Below, in pieces: positions 13,387 through 26,509 of a DNA stretch of 64,000 nucleotides. The stretch covers positions 50,084,137-50,148,136 of the forward strand of contig NW_019211457.1 of the NCBI RefSeq assembly GCF_002443255.2, in the 5' to 3' direction. The position numbers and the translations under genes are program-made. This DNA comes from Varroa destructor. Lineage: Eukaryota > Arthropoda > Arachnida > Mesostigmata > Varroidae. Below the pieces are notes generated by a model, which saw only the letters and a program-made list of their open reading frames with translations, had not been told where the DNA came from and ran no database searches. Position 1 is the stretch's first letter, and every line of letters begins with the position of its first letter.

Positions 13387-15145
13387 GTGTGGTGGGCATA
13401 TTGATATCTATATAGTTTTTGGTGTTAGCTATTTTACAAGGGCCGTGCAGGTTGCAGATTTTTATTGAGATATTTGCCCAAGATAAACGTTCTACATATA
13501 GGCTAATAAAGATGTCCACATTGCAAGATTTGACTGAAACTTACTCAATCAAATTTATTGTAATTTTATTAGATTAGTTATTTCGTACGTTTATGTGTGA
13601 ATAGTCTACTCTCTGCAGAGCTTCTAACAAAGTATAAGCACGTTTCTTTAAATTACATATAGAATAAAAGTTTTTTCCGGATGCGTCACGGACAGTACTG
13701 GTAGCGGTAAATGCAAGCGTCAAAAATGGTTTTATTCGTGGATTCAGAAATCTACAATGGGGAATAATATAAGTACTAGTTTACAAGCTTGGGCATATTT
13801 CTATTCTAAATGCAGTGGTGGATCGTTTTTAAAATGATCGTAAACGTTTTTTGATCTTTGTACCGTACTGTAAAAATCTAACGTAGCTCAGGCAAGACAG
13901 CCTCTTTCCAGCAGCTCTGAAGTTCTTTTTCTAGTTCGATCAGCAGGAACACTTTAGTAGTAGGAGTAGTAAGGTGAAAAGAATATCAAAAACGTGTTTG
14001 TTCATGTAGGCGTATGTGTATGTGTATACAATGTGTGTCTTTAGTTACGGCTTGCCCCAGTAAACGGGTGCACCTGAAGCCTCGACACATTAAGAATGGA
14101 GTTGGCGATGGCGGCGGTAGCGGCGGCAATCTTGTCGATGTCAAGACTACACGAAAAGAAATTTTGGCCCTGTGAAAATGGATGAAAGCGTGGCAAAAAA
14201 GACGAGATTTACAGCAGGGTTCTGAAGAACTGGATTTGGTTGGATTTGAAGTGGACTTGAAGAGAAACGCTTCTTTCAGCTGCTGATGTGGAATTCGTTG
14301 AAACTACTTGCAAGCCTCGATTCGACGCCCTATGCCGTCTCTGCATTGCTCAGCTTACTCGAAACTCCTAGATCATTTCTCGGTCGGCAGTATTCTGTGG
14401 TAGGAGAGTCGAAAATGTAACTCAGTAGAATCTATCGGCTTGGCCTCTTCTCCGCAGCTCCGCTTGGTCCCAGTAGGTTTCTCCTCCTCTCGTTCTCTCA
14501 CTTAAATTTATCGTTTGGTCCAATTTCCACGGTTCGCTAGGCCCTACCCCTCTGGCTTGTGGCCCATACCCTCTGCTCGGATGACCCAGTGGTCCGCTCA
14601 CCTTGATCTGCTGCGGCCGTCTAAAGCCTGCAGGCAGGCACCCAGCTAGCCAGAGAACACCACGGCGGCCTGTCGGCGAACGAATGCAAAATTCATTTAG
14701 AATTTTTATTTCTTTCCCACCCACTGCGGCCCACAATTTTACCGGTTTACCTTCGAACTGGCAGAAAACAGGCATATAGAATATAACAGTATTGCAGAAG
14801 AAAACGGATTTTTATTTTCACGAATGACGCTGTAAAGGAACAACACAGCCGGGACGCATAACGTCGATGCCCAATGCAGGCCTGCTTGGCCCCCCGAGAG
14901 AAAGTCGACCACCGAGGTCACATCATCAAATGTGGTTACCACAAAAGCTATTTAAGTTAATGCAATACGAACAAGTGTATGTACGTAATACAGTTGTTTA
15001 GTAAATGTATTGTAAACTAGAACCGGTATGACATGCTATATGAGTCTGATGATTTTTCGTATTGGCTTACTAATTGATTCAAGCGTACGTTCCTATAAGC
15101 ATGTGTCAAAAATGCATGGCAATAGAAAATGTTCTCGATTTGCAG
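13387..15145. other. Noncoding stretch with one weak minus-strand exon candidate
   Basis: Mostly featureless. Inside it, minus strand 14775 to 14602 reads from an ATG (MPVFCQFEGK) for 58 codons into an AAG|GTGAGC donor. The protein resembles nothing I know, so I do not list it as a gene. A GGC-rich trinucleotide patch lies near 14105-14135. Confidence 0.45.
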
Positions 15146-15276
15146 AAAACAACGTAGTTTCAGCAAATTCAGGGACGGATATTAGGCGGAGCTCACTCAG
15201 AAAACGTCAAACTATAATCACTGAAAAACTTCCAGAGGATTGGTACAAAAAGCACCCTATTTTTGGCATGTACTGA
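15146..15276 (+). CDS. Candidate terminal coding exon of an unidentified gene
   Basis: A TTTGCAG acceptor ends at 15145. It is followed by 42 codons (first two bases complete a split codon) ending in a hydrophilic C-terminus with KLPEDWYKKHPIFGMY before TGA at 15274-15276. An AATAAA lies at 15431-15436, about 155 bases past the stop, as expected for a last exon with its 3' UTR. The composition is protein-like: charged residues plus a W/Y/P/F cluster. I recognise no family and see no matching upstream exon, so it may be a chance ORF. Confidence 0.25.
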
Positions 15277-18200
15277 CCAGTTTTCGTATCTTGTCACACG
15301 CGTTACGTAGTAAGCTAATATTTCGAAATATAGCTTTGTTCGTCAGTCTGATTAAAAAGTATAATGCTTGAAAGGACTGACACCACTGATTTATAGTACG
15401 CACGCTAAGAAGTGAGAATTAAGTTGAGTAAATAAACTCATATTCACACTATATCTAATGGTGATTAAGTCGCACCTGCCGACTTTATTCCCTAGCTGTT
15501 CCCACTTATTCGGCCAATGCGGTTGTAAAATGTGGTAATTCTTTGAGGTGCTCAAGCACCGACGGAATAGTAGCTAGTAAGGGGGACGCACATCTGGGAA
15601 GCGCTCGTATCTACGTCATTTGCATCCTCAGGACAAATGCATATCATAAAAGTGTTTGTTAAAGTGTATGCATGTATACACTGATTCCTAAAAGCGGGTG
15701 CCCAGCCGAATTTAAACTTTGGCAGAGAGTACAAAGGGGCAACCATAAGTTGCAAGTTTGTTCGATTTGGCAGTATCATGTCCACACATATCGACGCTGT
15801 GTAAGACCTCCCGCTAGCACAGCGAGGCCCATCTTACGGCCTGGCATCAATTCCCCTTTTCTTCGTTAAACTTTTACCCGTTAGCAAGCACAGAGTTCAA
15901 TTGCGTTACGCGGTCCACCAAGCGACGTACAGGGGCGTAAGCGACGACTTTGTTGCAGAATGCTTTTGGTAACCCTTCAGAATGGGCACAAATGAGGTTT
16001 GTTGTGACTGGAGCATCGCGGCCATTGTGGAAAATAACTAACTGGTCTGCACTTGCATAGAATATCGCGGTTTTCAACCTTGCGTACTAGCCAAGACCAA
16101 CTGAATACCTACAATGTGTGTAGGTGAAAGAGCCGGGTTAACGTCGTTCTATGAATAAATTATGAATGTGACTCTGTCTTTCATTACAGACCCATGCCGT
16201 TGAGAGGGGTGAGATGTTCCTAATAGTAATCTAAGATAATTACCATTTTCGTCCTACATTTCCCAACGCCGTCTTCCTTCTCCAGGCATTTTAGCTACCC
16301 ATACAATACTATCACCAAATAATACACAACTGCGTGAAAATCTTAAGTCTCCAGTACTACACCATGTTCTCCCAGCACTCGAATTTCGTGATGTTGAAGA
16401 GATGCTCACATAAAGCACTGAGTCTGAATCTGTTCGCTCCATGTTCCGGTTCTCGACACGGTAGATATCGTTTATAAAACGGGCAGACGACACGATACGC
16501 TGAGTGATATAGAAAAAAAAAAGGTTCATAAGATCTCTGTGAAGAGTCAGGACCAAGCAAAAAAATAAACGTTTTTTTCTTTTTTATCACCGGAGACGTC
16601 TACCGAATACACATGCTTAACGAAAGCACAACGATAAAAAAGAAGACTTTTCAGTGATCTACGAGGAATATGCTAGCGCACTAAAACTGTATGGTTTCAT
16701 ATATACGTAACTGAAGTGGCCACTTCATGCTGTAATAAGAAGGGTGTCGCAGAATTTCGGCGCCATATTATGTACCCATATGTTCGATCTATTACCCATA
16801 TTGCTATATCAGTGTATGCTACAGATTTTGTAGCCGAAATGTATTCATATATGGACGAAACTAAATTGATGTTTACACCGACACTTACTTCCTAAGGGGA
16901 TAAAGACACGGTATGTACTCAACGTAGTAGGTAATAGCTTTTAGTACCATTAATGAAAAATGAAGGTATGCGCGTATGGAAAGTGCTCGAAAAGTCCATT
17001 GCTAGAATAAACCACAGTTTATCATTTGTATCCCCACATAACCTGTAGAGTTGAAAATATTGAAATAACAGAGGCTTCTATGTCGGCTTCATACAAATAT
17101 ATACGATTTGGTCCTTATAATAGCTAGATATCACTTAATTGTGGATATGCTCTCAACAAGTAAGATCTACCTATTACGACAAGAACAACGTTCGTTTCTC
17201 GAACTCAGTTACTCATCCGTCAGTCTTATCGTGGTGGGGTCCTGATTTCAATAGTATTGAAAGGGAACATTTTCAAAGATAGTGGACTCTATCCCTAGCA
17301 AGCAAGACACGAGTGTGGACTATTACAACCAATAGTCGATTCTATTCCTTACTGGACTTTTCAGCCAGATATTCTTGCACAGAAGCTATTCTAGTTTCAT
17401 TATATCTGAAAACGAAACACGATCGCACCTAAATATTCGATCTGTTTGTTGAGGTGGGGTTATCTTCCGATGGCCCGCCAGGGTAGGGAAGCTCATTGAC
17501 GTGACACAAACTTTGCAATTCAGAATTCTCGATGGGCAAAGACAGTAAAAAACGGATGAGCTATCAATGCGTCATTTAGTACGCGCGACCAGCTGATGGC
17601 AATGAAAGCGCAAATTTTTGGCTCTACCGTGCGCAGGCTCCTCACAATCCTTTATCAGCCTATCCACCACCACAGCCTCCACCATGACCGCCACGGCTGT
17701 TGGAAATAAGTATTATATATCGTTGAGCAGTGCGAGACAAGGTAATGCTTCCGTCGGTTGGCTTAGCCTCAAATGAATGGCTGACGTTGACGGCCACCGA
17801 AGCAAAGCAGGTCGACGGACGGCTGTGCGCAGAAGGCTTTTCATTCATATGCACGCAGCGTAATTATCAAGGCGCCTTGTTCGCCTGTTTCCGGCCGTGA
17901 AATTGTATTTATTCCTTCTTCTAGGACGTCGAACAATCCTAGCTCGCTACAAAGCTACCTAAATCAACAATATCGGTAGTGACTTATGCTGTACACGCAA
18001 AAATAACATACAGATGTTAATACCGCGTTGAAATGTGTAGATTAAGATTGTGTTTTTTCCTATTGGGAAAATTTTTGCTTGAGCAATATCATTTTGCTAA
18101 TGGGTACTGTTAAGAACAAATGCGGAGCGCATATTCAGATCATGATGCTTCAATAAACTCGTCGTCTTTAGGGATGCTGAGCGTGACAACATTATTGAAT

Positions 18201-18830
18201 TTTTTTATGTATTTTTTATGGACCCTAGTGCCTAGTTCGGTGGATACGGAGCTTATCAGCTGTAAGCTGTCACTAGCAGATTTGCAAGGACCAAAAATGC
18301 ATGAAATTAATGATGCATTCGTTCACTGGGAATTTGTCTGTTACTCCGCGATTCTGTGACAATTCCAGCCAGCATACGACCAGCGCGAACGTTTGAAGAG
18401 TTTGGATGCATGGATGGTCGTTTTTAAACGATACTGCATGCTGCCATCCCCTCGAGATATTACTACCCGTCAATCTGAAGCTGTTGTTTGTCGTGCATAA
18501 TGCTTTATTAACAAGTTATCGAACAAAGTAATTAAGTGCTTCTTAGCGTAGGTGTTTCTTAGTGTATGTGCTGCAATAAACAGTAAGGAAGCCTTTTTTT
18601 AGGCACAAATAACCGCCGTCCTCCTCCTCCGCCGCATTCCCTATTTGCTAGATATAATATGATTAGATTTTTTACTTAACCTTAGTTTTCCTTCAAGGAT
18701 CAACCCGACCCGAGGTAAAGGTCCAGTCTAGTCAGCTTTATGTGCGTAAAGGGTTTGGCGTCAACAAGCACTAATCAGTGGCCTCTTACCAGAACCTCAA
18801 ATGCCCTCGCCACTGCTAGCGATATTTTTG
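15277..18830. other. Noncoding AT-rich stretch
   Basis: Apart from the possible 3' UTR at its left end, I see no gene. Open stretches on both strands near 16250-16590 and 17660-17850 lack motifs. A TTTATT at 18504-18509 (AATAAA on the minus strand) could serve the candidate minus-strand exon ending at 18831. Confidence 0.5.
15431..15436 (+). promoter_or_regulatory. Possible poly(A) signal AATAAA
   Basis: A canonical hexamer downstream of the candidate terminal exon ending at 15276. It carries weight only if that exon is real. Confidence 0.2.
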
Positions 18831-19073
18831 TTACGATTCCAGTGCCTCAATTAGCTTCCTCAGCGGAGTGGATAACTCGACTAGTTCTGCCTGCTGTCTA
18901 CGGTATAAAGCGAGTGTGACCTTACCGGCAATTGACTCGAAGTGGATTAAAAACTTTGTCCTATATCGTAAGTAGAATAATTGCGCCCACGACTCATATA
19001 TATTCACGGATTTGTCCAGAAATGACAAATTCGCGTCGAGTCGATAGCGGTTTTTTGATAAAGCCATCTGCAT
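18831..19073 (-). CDS. Candidate terminal coding exon, minus strand, unidentified
   Basis: Minus-strand reading from ATG at 19073 gives 80 codons with a helix-like, charged composition (for example NIYESWAQLFYLRYRTKF, ending LIEALES) and a TAA stop. Upstream on that strand are possible acceptors TTCTCAG and GTCAG within 20 bases of the ATG. A minus-strand AATAAA lies about 320 bases past the stop. On the same strand, 19276 to 19208 carries a short segment between an acceptor (AAAAG) and a GTATGT donor, and a GC-rich block lies at 20.1-20.45 kb. Together these could be pieces of one gene, but I could not join all reading phases and cannot name the product. Confidence 0.25.
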   Translation of the reverse strand: MQMALSKNRYRLDANLSFLDKSVNIYESWAQLFYLRYRTKFLIHFESIAGKVTLALYRRQQAELVELSTPLRKLIEALES

Positions 19074-22000
19074 TGCGCCTGACCTGAGAACGATTACGAA
19101 TTACTGAGGTAGATATGAAATTGTAACGAAGATTGGGTGGTCATAACCTTTTCACTGGTGCCAGTGTACCTTAATGAGCACATTCCAGGTACATACTCTA
19201 TTTAAGCGCCTAAAAATATCGCTCACTAGAAGCACGCTTTTTTGTACGCAAATTTCGAAGTACCAGCCTTTTCTATTAATTGAAATATGAAAAATTACCT
19301 GGATCGCTGTAAAACTAGAACAGTTTAATGTTTTCAGCCGTGCCAATTTAAAAGCAGAAAGTTGCACTAACGTAGTACAGTGTAAAACAATATTTAATTG
19401 AAATAAATAAAATTTGCAAATACTGAGTTATATACTGGTGTTTGTTGGATTACGACAATATTGCCCCATAGGACCCTCTGGTTTGAATGATTTATTGGGA
19501 TATCTTGTGAACTTCAATGATCATATTGCATTGATCCACTTTCTACATGCTCCGAATATTTACGGCTATTGAATTTAGAATATTTAATTTATTATCAGTC
19601 CACTGTATGTATTTAGCAGTATAATATATGACATATATTATAGTTTGCGTTCTTCAGACAGAGCTAGAGACACTCCTAGAGGAACACATGATGAAAACAG
19701 GCATCCAAGGTCTGATATTTCGGCCAAGTCGGATTAGTTACGTCTCGATGGTGGTATAGATACATAAGCCGCGTAGAAAATTACACAACTGTGCTGCTGG
19801 TCCGATATTTATTAACTTCACAAATTCCAAAGTAACTTATCTATACGTGGGTAAAATCGAAATTTTACCGAAGCAGCGGTGTATTTGAACGAAACAATGT
19901 ATCCATTGATTTTTCTGTAAATGGGTAATTCAGCATTTGCTACATATCTAATGAAGTTGGCGTTGAGGCTTAGCATAACTAATATAGTTAAGCTCTCGTA
20001 ATTTGTTACAGATCCGATAAAACGTCTCACATCATTGACAGTTTTGCAAGGTATCAGCATATATTCATATTTGGTATTCACTTCAGTGCCAGATTTACTT
20101 GCTGCTGCGGAAACACCGTCGTCGCCGTTGTCGGCATCGGCCTCGTGAGCGTTGTTAACCGAAACCACATTGGCATTAGAAGGGTCGACGCCAACAAGTG
20201 TCGTTGGCCAAAGCTGTTTATACAGTGGACAGTAATGCCGCTGTGGTCGCCGAGTTCTGGAGTACCGGGCGAGGTGTCATGTGGTCAGCACCCGCGAATC
20301 CTCTCGACCACAATAGTGTGGGGTAGCGTCGAGGGTGCACAGCGCCCGCTACAAAATCTCGACGCGTTTCCGGTCGAACAATGGAACTGCGAACTGTTTG
20401 AGTAACGACCCTACGAAACTGAACTTCAGTTACAGCCGGCCACGATTTCTGCAACTTAACATCAGCGAAGAAATACAGGTAAATATTGTATAACGTGCTA
20501 TCCAACATTACAACGGGTAAAAATAAAATTACACCAAAAATATACATATGTACACAGCTGGTAAACTGGGATAAATGGCCAGGATATGGATTTGTATGCC
20601 AACTGTAGCAGAGGAGTTGTGACCGGTGTGTTTGCGTGAGTAGAAAATATGCTTTTTGACGGCTGCTGTCCAGTCAAAATGGTGGAGGTCGCCAAACATG
20701 CAAAGGCAATTGCATGAACGCACCATTACCTTATTTTGGAATTTTCTACTGTTACCAGAGCAGATGTGAATCAGCAAGTTCAGCTATAAGGCAAAAATTG
20801 TATTACGATGGTTAATTAAAACGTAGAGTGTTCGCAATAGTACTAGCGGCATAATGGTAGCAACTCGTTTAAAAAGTTGTTCAATTCCAAAAGCGTGGTC
20901 GGAGAAACGAAGTAATAACTTATAGACAAGCTAGAGGGTCCGTCAAGCAGACCATTTGCTCAAGATCAAACCACACTATGAAGCAAAAATGATTATCCCA
21001 AAGAAACTTCAGACCCAAAAGAGGTCCCAAAGACTTAACAAGGGGAACTCTAACCTAGGAGCGAATTGCCCGAAGAAGATAGAAGAATTCTACTTTTCTT
21101 GTCTAATTCGGACTTCAGTTGACTTGAGGCTTTTCAGTTGGCCTGGTACTGAGACGATACATACGAGATTACTGTTATGTCGCTGTTAGTTAAAAAAAAA
21201 AAAACTACTCAGAACATAACTTTAATAGAATTCGTTGTTGCCCAACAAAGCACGAAACGCAGCCGTGGAGAATAACTTAATTACGGGTTCCTAATCTATT
21301 TCAAATTTTATCTTTTATGTATATGTACATTAGAATTGGAATAAAAGCAAATAAGAATGGACACCTATCGATGAAAGAGTACGGACAAAGTTCGAAGAGT
21401 AATGTACGTACGAGATTAAATAAGCAGCAAAATTAATGGGTATTCGTTTTAAGTTGAAGCTTCTGAGTGCTTAGAAAGTCGTATACCTTGCAAAAAAAGG
21501 CCTAACATAACATTTTTATTAAAATTGTACTCAAAGTAAATATCTTGCTTCAAAGATAAAAGCTCGTGGGAACGATTGCTGATAAATTTCCTCTCTGAAG
21601 CCACTCGTGCTGGCAGCTAGATTGCAGTTAAGTATACACATATATTGTTTTAAACTTCTATTATATTTACTGATTTGCGAATATTTCAGTAACTTTAACC
21701 GCGTGCTATTCTACATTGTAGCTACAGTTTTTCAGCCACAAAGAGAAGGATGAGAAGACTTTTAAAACGAGTATGGAATTTATTTAGACCCAGGCTTAGT
21801 CGGGCTTCAGCGATCGCTAGCGCGTCACGCGCTATTAATATTGATGGTTGTTTCCCTGAGGAGTACGTCATTGCAAGTCAAAAAAAGCTGACTATTTTAT
21901 CGGATGCTCTAATCGGTAGCACGTTGAAATTTATATTTTACTTTCAATTGCGTGTGTGTTTCCTACGTACCAGGAACAACGAAGCATCAAGTTGATTTTA

Positions 22001-22288
22001 GTCTCGTAAAATCAAAATGAATGCCGATAAAGTTAATAGCAGCCCTACAACTTGTGCAGGACGAATATGGATTTGTTTTTTAGCGATTTTTTGCGCACGT
22101 TTATTAATTATAGCACACACGTGACGCCTAAGTTCATCTTCATATGGAGGCTCATTTATGCAAGAGTTGGATGACGGTGAAGCTAAAGATTGCGGTCAAC
22201 CACGCAAAGGCAAACCGTACAGCGGCTTGAAAAAAACGATCTTCTGGATTAAAAACGAAAGTCCGAGGAGGTGACGGTGATGACTTAC
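19074..22288. other. Mostly noncoding, with a GC-rich minus-strand open block
   Basis: Between 20100 and 20450 GC rises clearly above the flanks. Two minus-strand frames are open there (about 20547-20218 and 20250-19818), joined near 20215 by a shift of frame. The block could be an exon with an error or an intron boundary, or simply GC-rich DNA. The rest shows nothing beyond the palindrome at 19620-19642. Confidence 0.4.
19620..19642. repeat. AT-rich palindrome, 11-bp arms, 1-base spacer
   Basis: The left arm TATAATATATG and right arm CATATATTATA are exact complements around a single A. Low complexity makes chance origin possible. Confidence 0.9.
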
Positions 22289-22325
22289 CAATGTCCTGTG
22301 TAGCCTTTTGTACGTCGCCATCACC
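22289..22325 (-). CDS. Candidate 37-nt internal coding microexon
   Basis: On the minus strand a pyrimidine-rich acceptor (TTTTCTTCGCAG) ends at 22326. It is followed by 37 bases read without a stop as GDGDVQKATQDI plus one base, then a consensus ATTG|GTAAGTC donor. Both splice sites are good and the peptide is hydrophilic and protein-like. No neighbouring exon was joined with confidence, and the protein is unidentified. Short acceptor-donor pairs do arise by chance. Confidence 0.25.
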
Positions 22326-23642
22326 CTGCGAAGAAAATTCGTATGCATGAGACCACTAACCTAAATGTGCCTGCTTCTAAGAAGTTGATACCGTACCTAC
22401 AATTTTGTTTACAACGAACGGTTTAAAGACAATCTGTACTTGTTCCCTAACAATCAGCAGATAGTTTGTAAGTTCATTTATAATTGAACCGTTTCAGAAG
22501 CACGTCATTTAGGTTGGCGTTACGCTATCTTTGTAACCGACTTCACGGCATATTGTATCGGAGTCAAGGAAACATTCGAGTACGACGACGTTAAAAAAGC
22601 ATAGATGAAGGACATGTAAACGCTATTCTATTGTATCCAGCCTTTTCATAGTATATGAATGAATGCGAATATAAACTCTTCACTACGGTTTAATACGATT
22701 CTATTATTTGATAGAACTTGCTTGCTATGTAAGCAATTGTTTTCGACGGCGTTTTCATAGTGTTTAACACAGAACTGGAAAATGGGTGTCTCCATTGAAA
22801 ATAGTATGACAGCCTTAGAGCGTTTCAGCGGTGTGCTTAGATCAACAGATACTAATGATTTATAGACAGGCAGCAAGCAAGAGTTCGGCTGTATAAGTTT
22901 ACTCTTTACCTATCCGAATAGCATAGTTTTTGTTTGGAGTCAAAGTTTGTTAGGGGTTTCATCTGTAGAACAGAAAAAAAGCAACGCTATGTTCTTATTA
23001 TAAGATCCCGTTCTAACGGTATTCTGTGATCACCTGTGTGTATCATAAAACATCGCGTACTAATCGCTAGCGTCGGCATGATTGATCTCCAGATCATATT
23101 TGATTAGTCTTAAGTTCTAAGAATTCCTTTCCAGCTGCCAACAACCTTCAAAAAGTTAGTTGCCTAGTTACTAGCCCTACAGGCAATACCCGCCAGCGTG
23201 AACAGCGTGAAAGGCTTACCAGACTTCCCTGATTAAAGCGAAATGCACCGTCTCAAATACCGCTGTTAAAATTCATCTTATTATTAAGTATATTGTCTGA
23301 AGTGCTATTGTTTCATGCAGACATATTTTGGTGTAATTATGTTCTTAAGTATAAGCGTACCGCCTGTCAATTGGTGAGTCTCAGATCTGACCACGTTGCG
23401 CCATAGGAAGGCACTTAAAGCCTCCATAATCGACCCTGGAAACAGTTACCTTCTAAACTACTTATATTACATTTGATGTTCGGATCTCAGAGATGCACGA
23501 AATATTCTCAGGTCTTGGTCGTATTAACTAGCCTAACCTTTGCAATTCAAGGAGCATACAATGTAAGATTCAATATTTATGAGGCGCAAACAAGTCTTTT
23601 GTCAGTCACCATTACTGAAACACACTGAAATGAACCGTGAAA

Positions 23643-23693
23643 GTAATGCTTCTCGCTTCTTAAATGTAATGCTTCTCCCTTCGCTACTTAAAT
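23643..23693. repeat. Short imperfect tandem duplication
   Basis: Two adjacent copies begin GTAATGCTTCTC and end CTTAAAT; they differ by a substitution and a small insertion. Confidence 0.75.
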
Positions 23694-24974
23694 GCGGTGT
23701 TTGTGACAGCGTTAAGATATATGTCCTATCTAATAGTGACTGACACGTCGGACCTTATCGCGAAATAATTTAGTACATCAAAGATACCTTACAATATATT
23801 CTATTCAATGTTTCACGTTATGAACTATGAAACTTAACGTTTTTCGTTAACTAGTAGATTCCCTTGGGGTCTATCTAGGACGGGTGTTCTATTCTAAACT
23901 CGGATCTCTTTATTTCATTTTTTCAAATGTAGTACTGCGGGACTTATGAATTGCTGCGAGCTTTGTTTATATTGTGTCCTTACTATATCACTTAACGGTT
24001 AACGTTTTCACGTAAAAGAGCACCATATTACACGATATGATCAAATAATGGTACATGTCATTACGGAGGCCAATTTGAATGCACCTGAACTTTCTGTACC
24101 ATAGTGTGGCAAAGGCAGAAGCGATACACACACACATCGAACCATCTACGACGTCCGCGCATCCCTATTGAGGATTTTGCTAGCTAGTTGACAGGAACAA
24201 ATTTCACAACGACCTTGTTGCTATTATCAACTACGTCTCGACGGTCGCCAAAATAGGCAGGCCAGCTCTGCCTGCCCAGTATTTGGCAACGTCAGGCTCA
24301 CTCTTATTGAGCTGTTGTCACGACAACATGTTGCCGAGAATGGTGAACTAATTGTCTAATTGATTATCACGACCGCTCTTGCGTCGGGGCGCCTGATTCC
24401 ATACCGCCAAGCAACCATCACATTGACAAAATAACCCTATATATAGTAAATGGCTATTTCAGCGCTTCGTAACAAACTTTTTGACGTTGAAGCTGTTGGA
24501 CGTTGTTACTGTTGCTCCTATTATTTTGTCCGCGTTTTCGGTCCCTTCGTCGCTCTTTCCTGGTTCTGCGACGTCTATCCTGTGCATTTCGAGCATTGTC
24601 CATTTGAAGAGCGCTGAGAGTTTGTTCCGGCAACCACTATATACAGCAATCGTTTTGGGGCGCCTTGTCAATGGTCAAATCTATCGGTAATCTAGACGAA
24701 CTTCGTCGTTTCTCGAATCGATGACGGTGTCTGTCAGAGTTTAAATTCGTGCATAAAATAGCACGAAACTGCGATTTCGGTGCCGTCTGTTTTGGTCGAG
24801 TATTTAAGTTTTTCCTCCTATGTTTAGATTCACCTTCATACGTTTAGTATAATGTGCTGTTTCGCATTTGTCACTGTCATATCATTTCTGATAGAAAACA
24901 CTTTTCTTATAGAGAAATGCAGGGTAAATACTATTTACCAAATTCAGCTTCAGTCACACATGGAGCATTTTATC

Positions 24975-24990
24975 ATAGATAGATAGATAG
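24975..24990. repeat. (ATAG)n short tandem repeat
   Basis: Four copies of ATAG in a row. Confidence 0.85.
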
Positions 24991-26494
24991 CTTAGAAAAT
25001 ACCCTAGGTCCGGGCTGGTAACCGGAATCGGTAAGGTTTTACGGTTGTAAGTAAGGTACGATGCTCTACCCATTCGTTCAATGAGACAACTGAATTGAAT
25101 ATGATACACAGTACATTGTTGATCATCGACTTTTCACCACACGTTATTTCCACAACACACACTGGAAAATCTCTGAAACGCTTCATTGTTTGTGAAAATA
25201 ACTCGCAAAGACATCTCTGAAAGTCGTAAAACCTCTTTAACCTTATCAACACTATGGTATTTTTATATTTATTATATTATATATATGTTACTTATAGTTA
25301 TTTCTACAAATGATACTATCCATGATAAATTATACGAAAAAAACAGAGTGACAGTGATAAGAGATTGAGATCATTTACCTTATGCGATCCTTACATGGTC
25401 TTGCAGAAGACGTATTTTTCAAACGTTGACACTTGAGCCATATGATGTACGTATCTGCTGCGTAAAAAGCGTTATCTTTTCGACTTGGAACTAATTACCA
25501 GTATTTTTGTTGGAGAAACTTCCTGAAACTGAAGCCTTCCTGGGTGAGTCCAGTCAAAGCGATTGAGCTCTAGCATACATGACCCTCCTTAACATCGTTA
25601 AACCACAGTTAAGAAATTCAAAGCGTCATATTCCAAGGACACTCAAGCTCATAAATGCGAAATACAAACGTCAAAGGTTTTAAAACATAAATCCATCCGC
25701 CCATCAAATCCATCTTTTCGCTGTGTTTTAACGATTGACAGGTGAGAAATGTTTTAAGCTTAACATAAGGTTAGTAGAATAAGTGCGTATATATAATTCA
25801 TAATTTTCTGCTATGTTGTATTCGAATTAAGTAAATGATTTTTGTTAATTGCTTTATTTTACTACCTTCAAACAAAAAACCACAAATACTATTGTCAAAA
25901 ATTACCAAGTGACTATTCCTAAAAAGTTTATTCCGTATTGCCTACAACGTCACAACGGAAGATCGGGGAACGTTAGGGAGTGTCTACTTTACAAGCTCGG
26001 AGAAGCTTACTGGACTCTTAAGTAGTATTTTATTAACATGTTTCCCTAGAAATTCATTGTACTTGTGTTTATTAAACTTGGATCCGAGTGTTAAACCAAA
26101 TTAATTCACTCTTTTAAATAACTCTGCATGGTGATGTTTCTGCATTTTCTAGTCTACTTTTGCTTGTGTTTCAAAAAATGAGTTCAGTCTGAAGAATTCG
26201 GTTAAAAAGTTAGATCGCTCGCACTCTTTTACTTATTACACCGTTGCTATATCTATTGCCCCTATTGTCGTACCATGTTCGCTTAGAACGCGAGGTTCAG
26301 AAAAAGTACAATATGGTGGAAAAGTTGCGCGAAAAATATCTGCCGATAGCGACTCGTCGGCCGATAATTGCGCCCCAAAAGGTCTCTTCGTATTGACAGA
26401 GTTACTAGGTAAGCTAATACGCTCCACGCAAGCAGAGGTTCAAAAAAGGAACTAAGGGAAAGTCAACAGCTTCGATCTGCCAGCGATGATAATA

Positions 26495-26509
26495 TGTGTG
26501 TGTGTGTGT
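26495..26509. repeat. (TG)n microsatellite
   Basis: About seven TG units followed by C and a short TA run. Confidence 0.9.

Noticed and set aside
14602..14775. Minus-strand ATG-to-donor segment (MPVFCQFEGK...)
   Set aside because: The donor is good, but the peptide has no recognisable domain, no partner exon was found, and GC-rich flanks favour chance openness.
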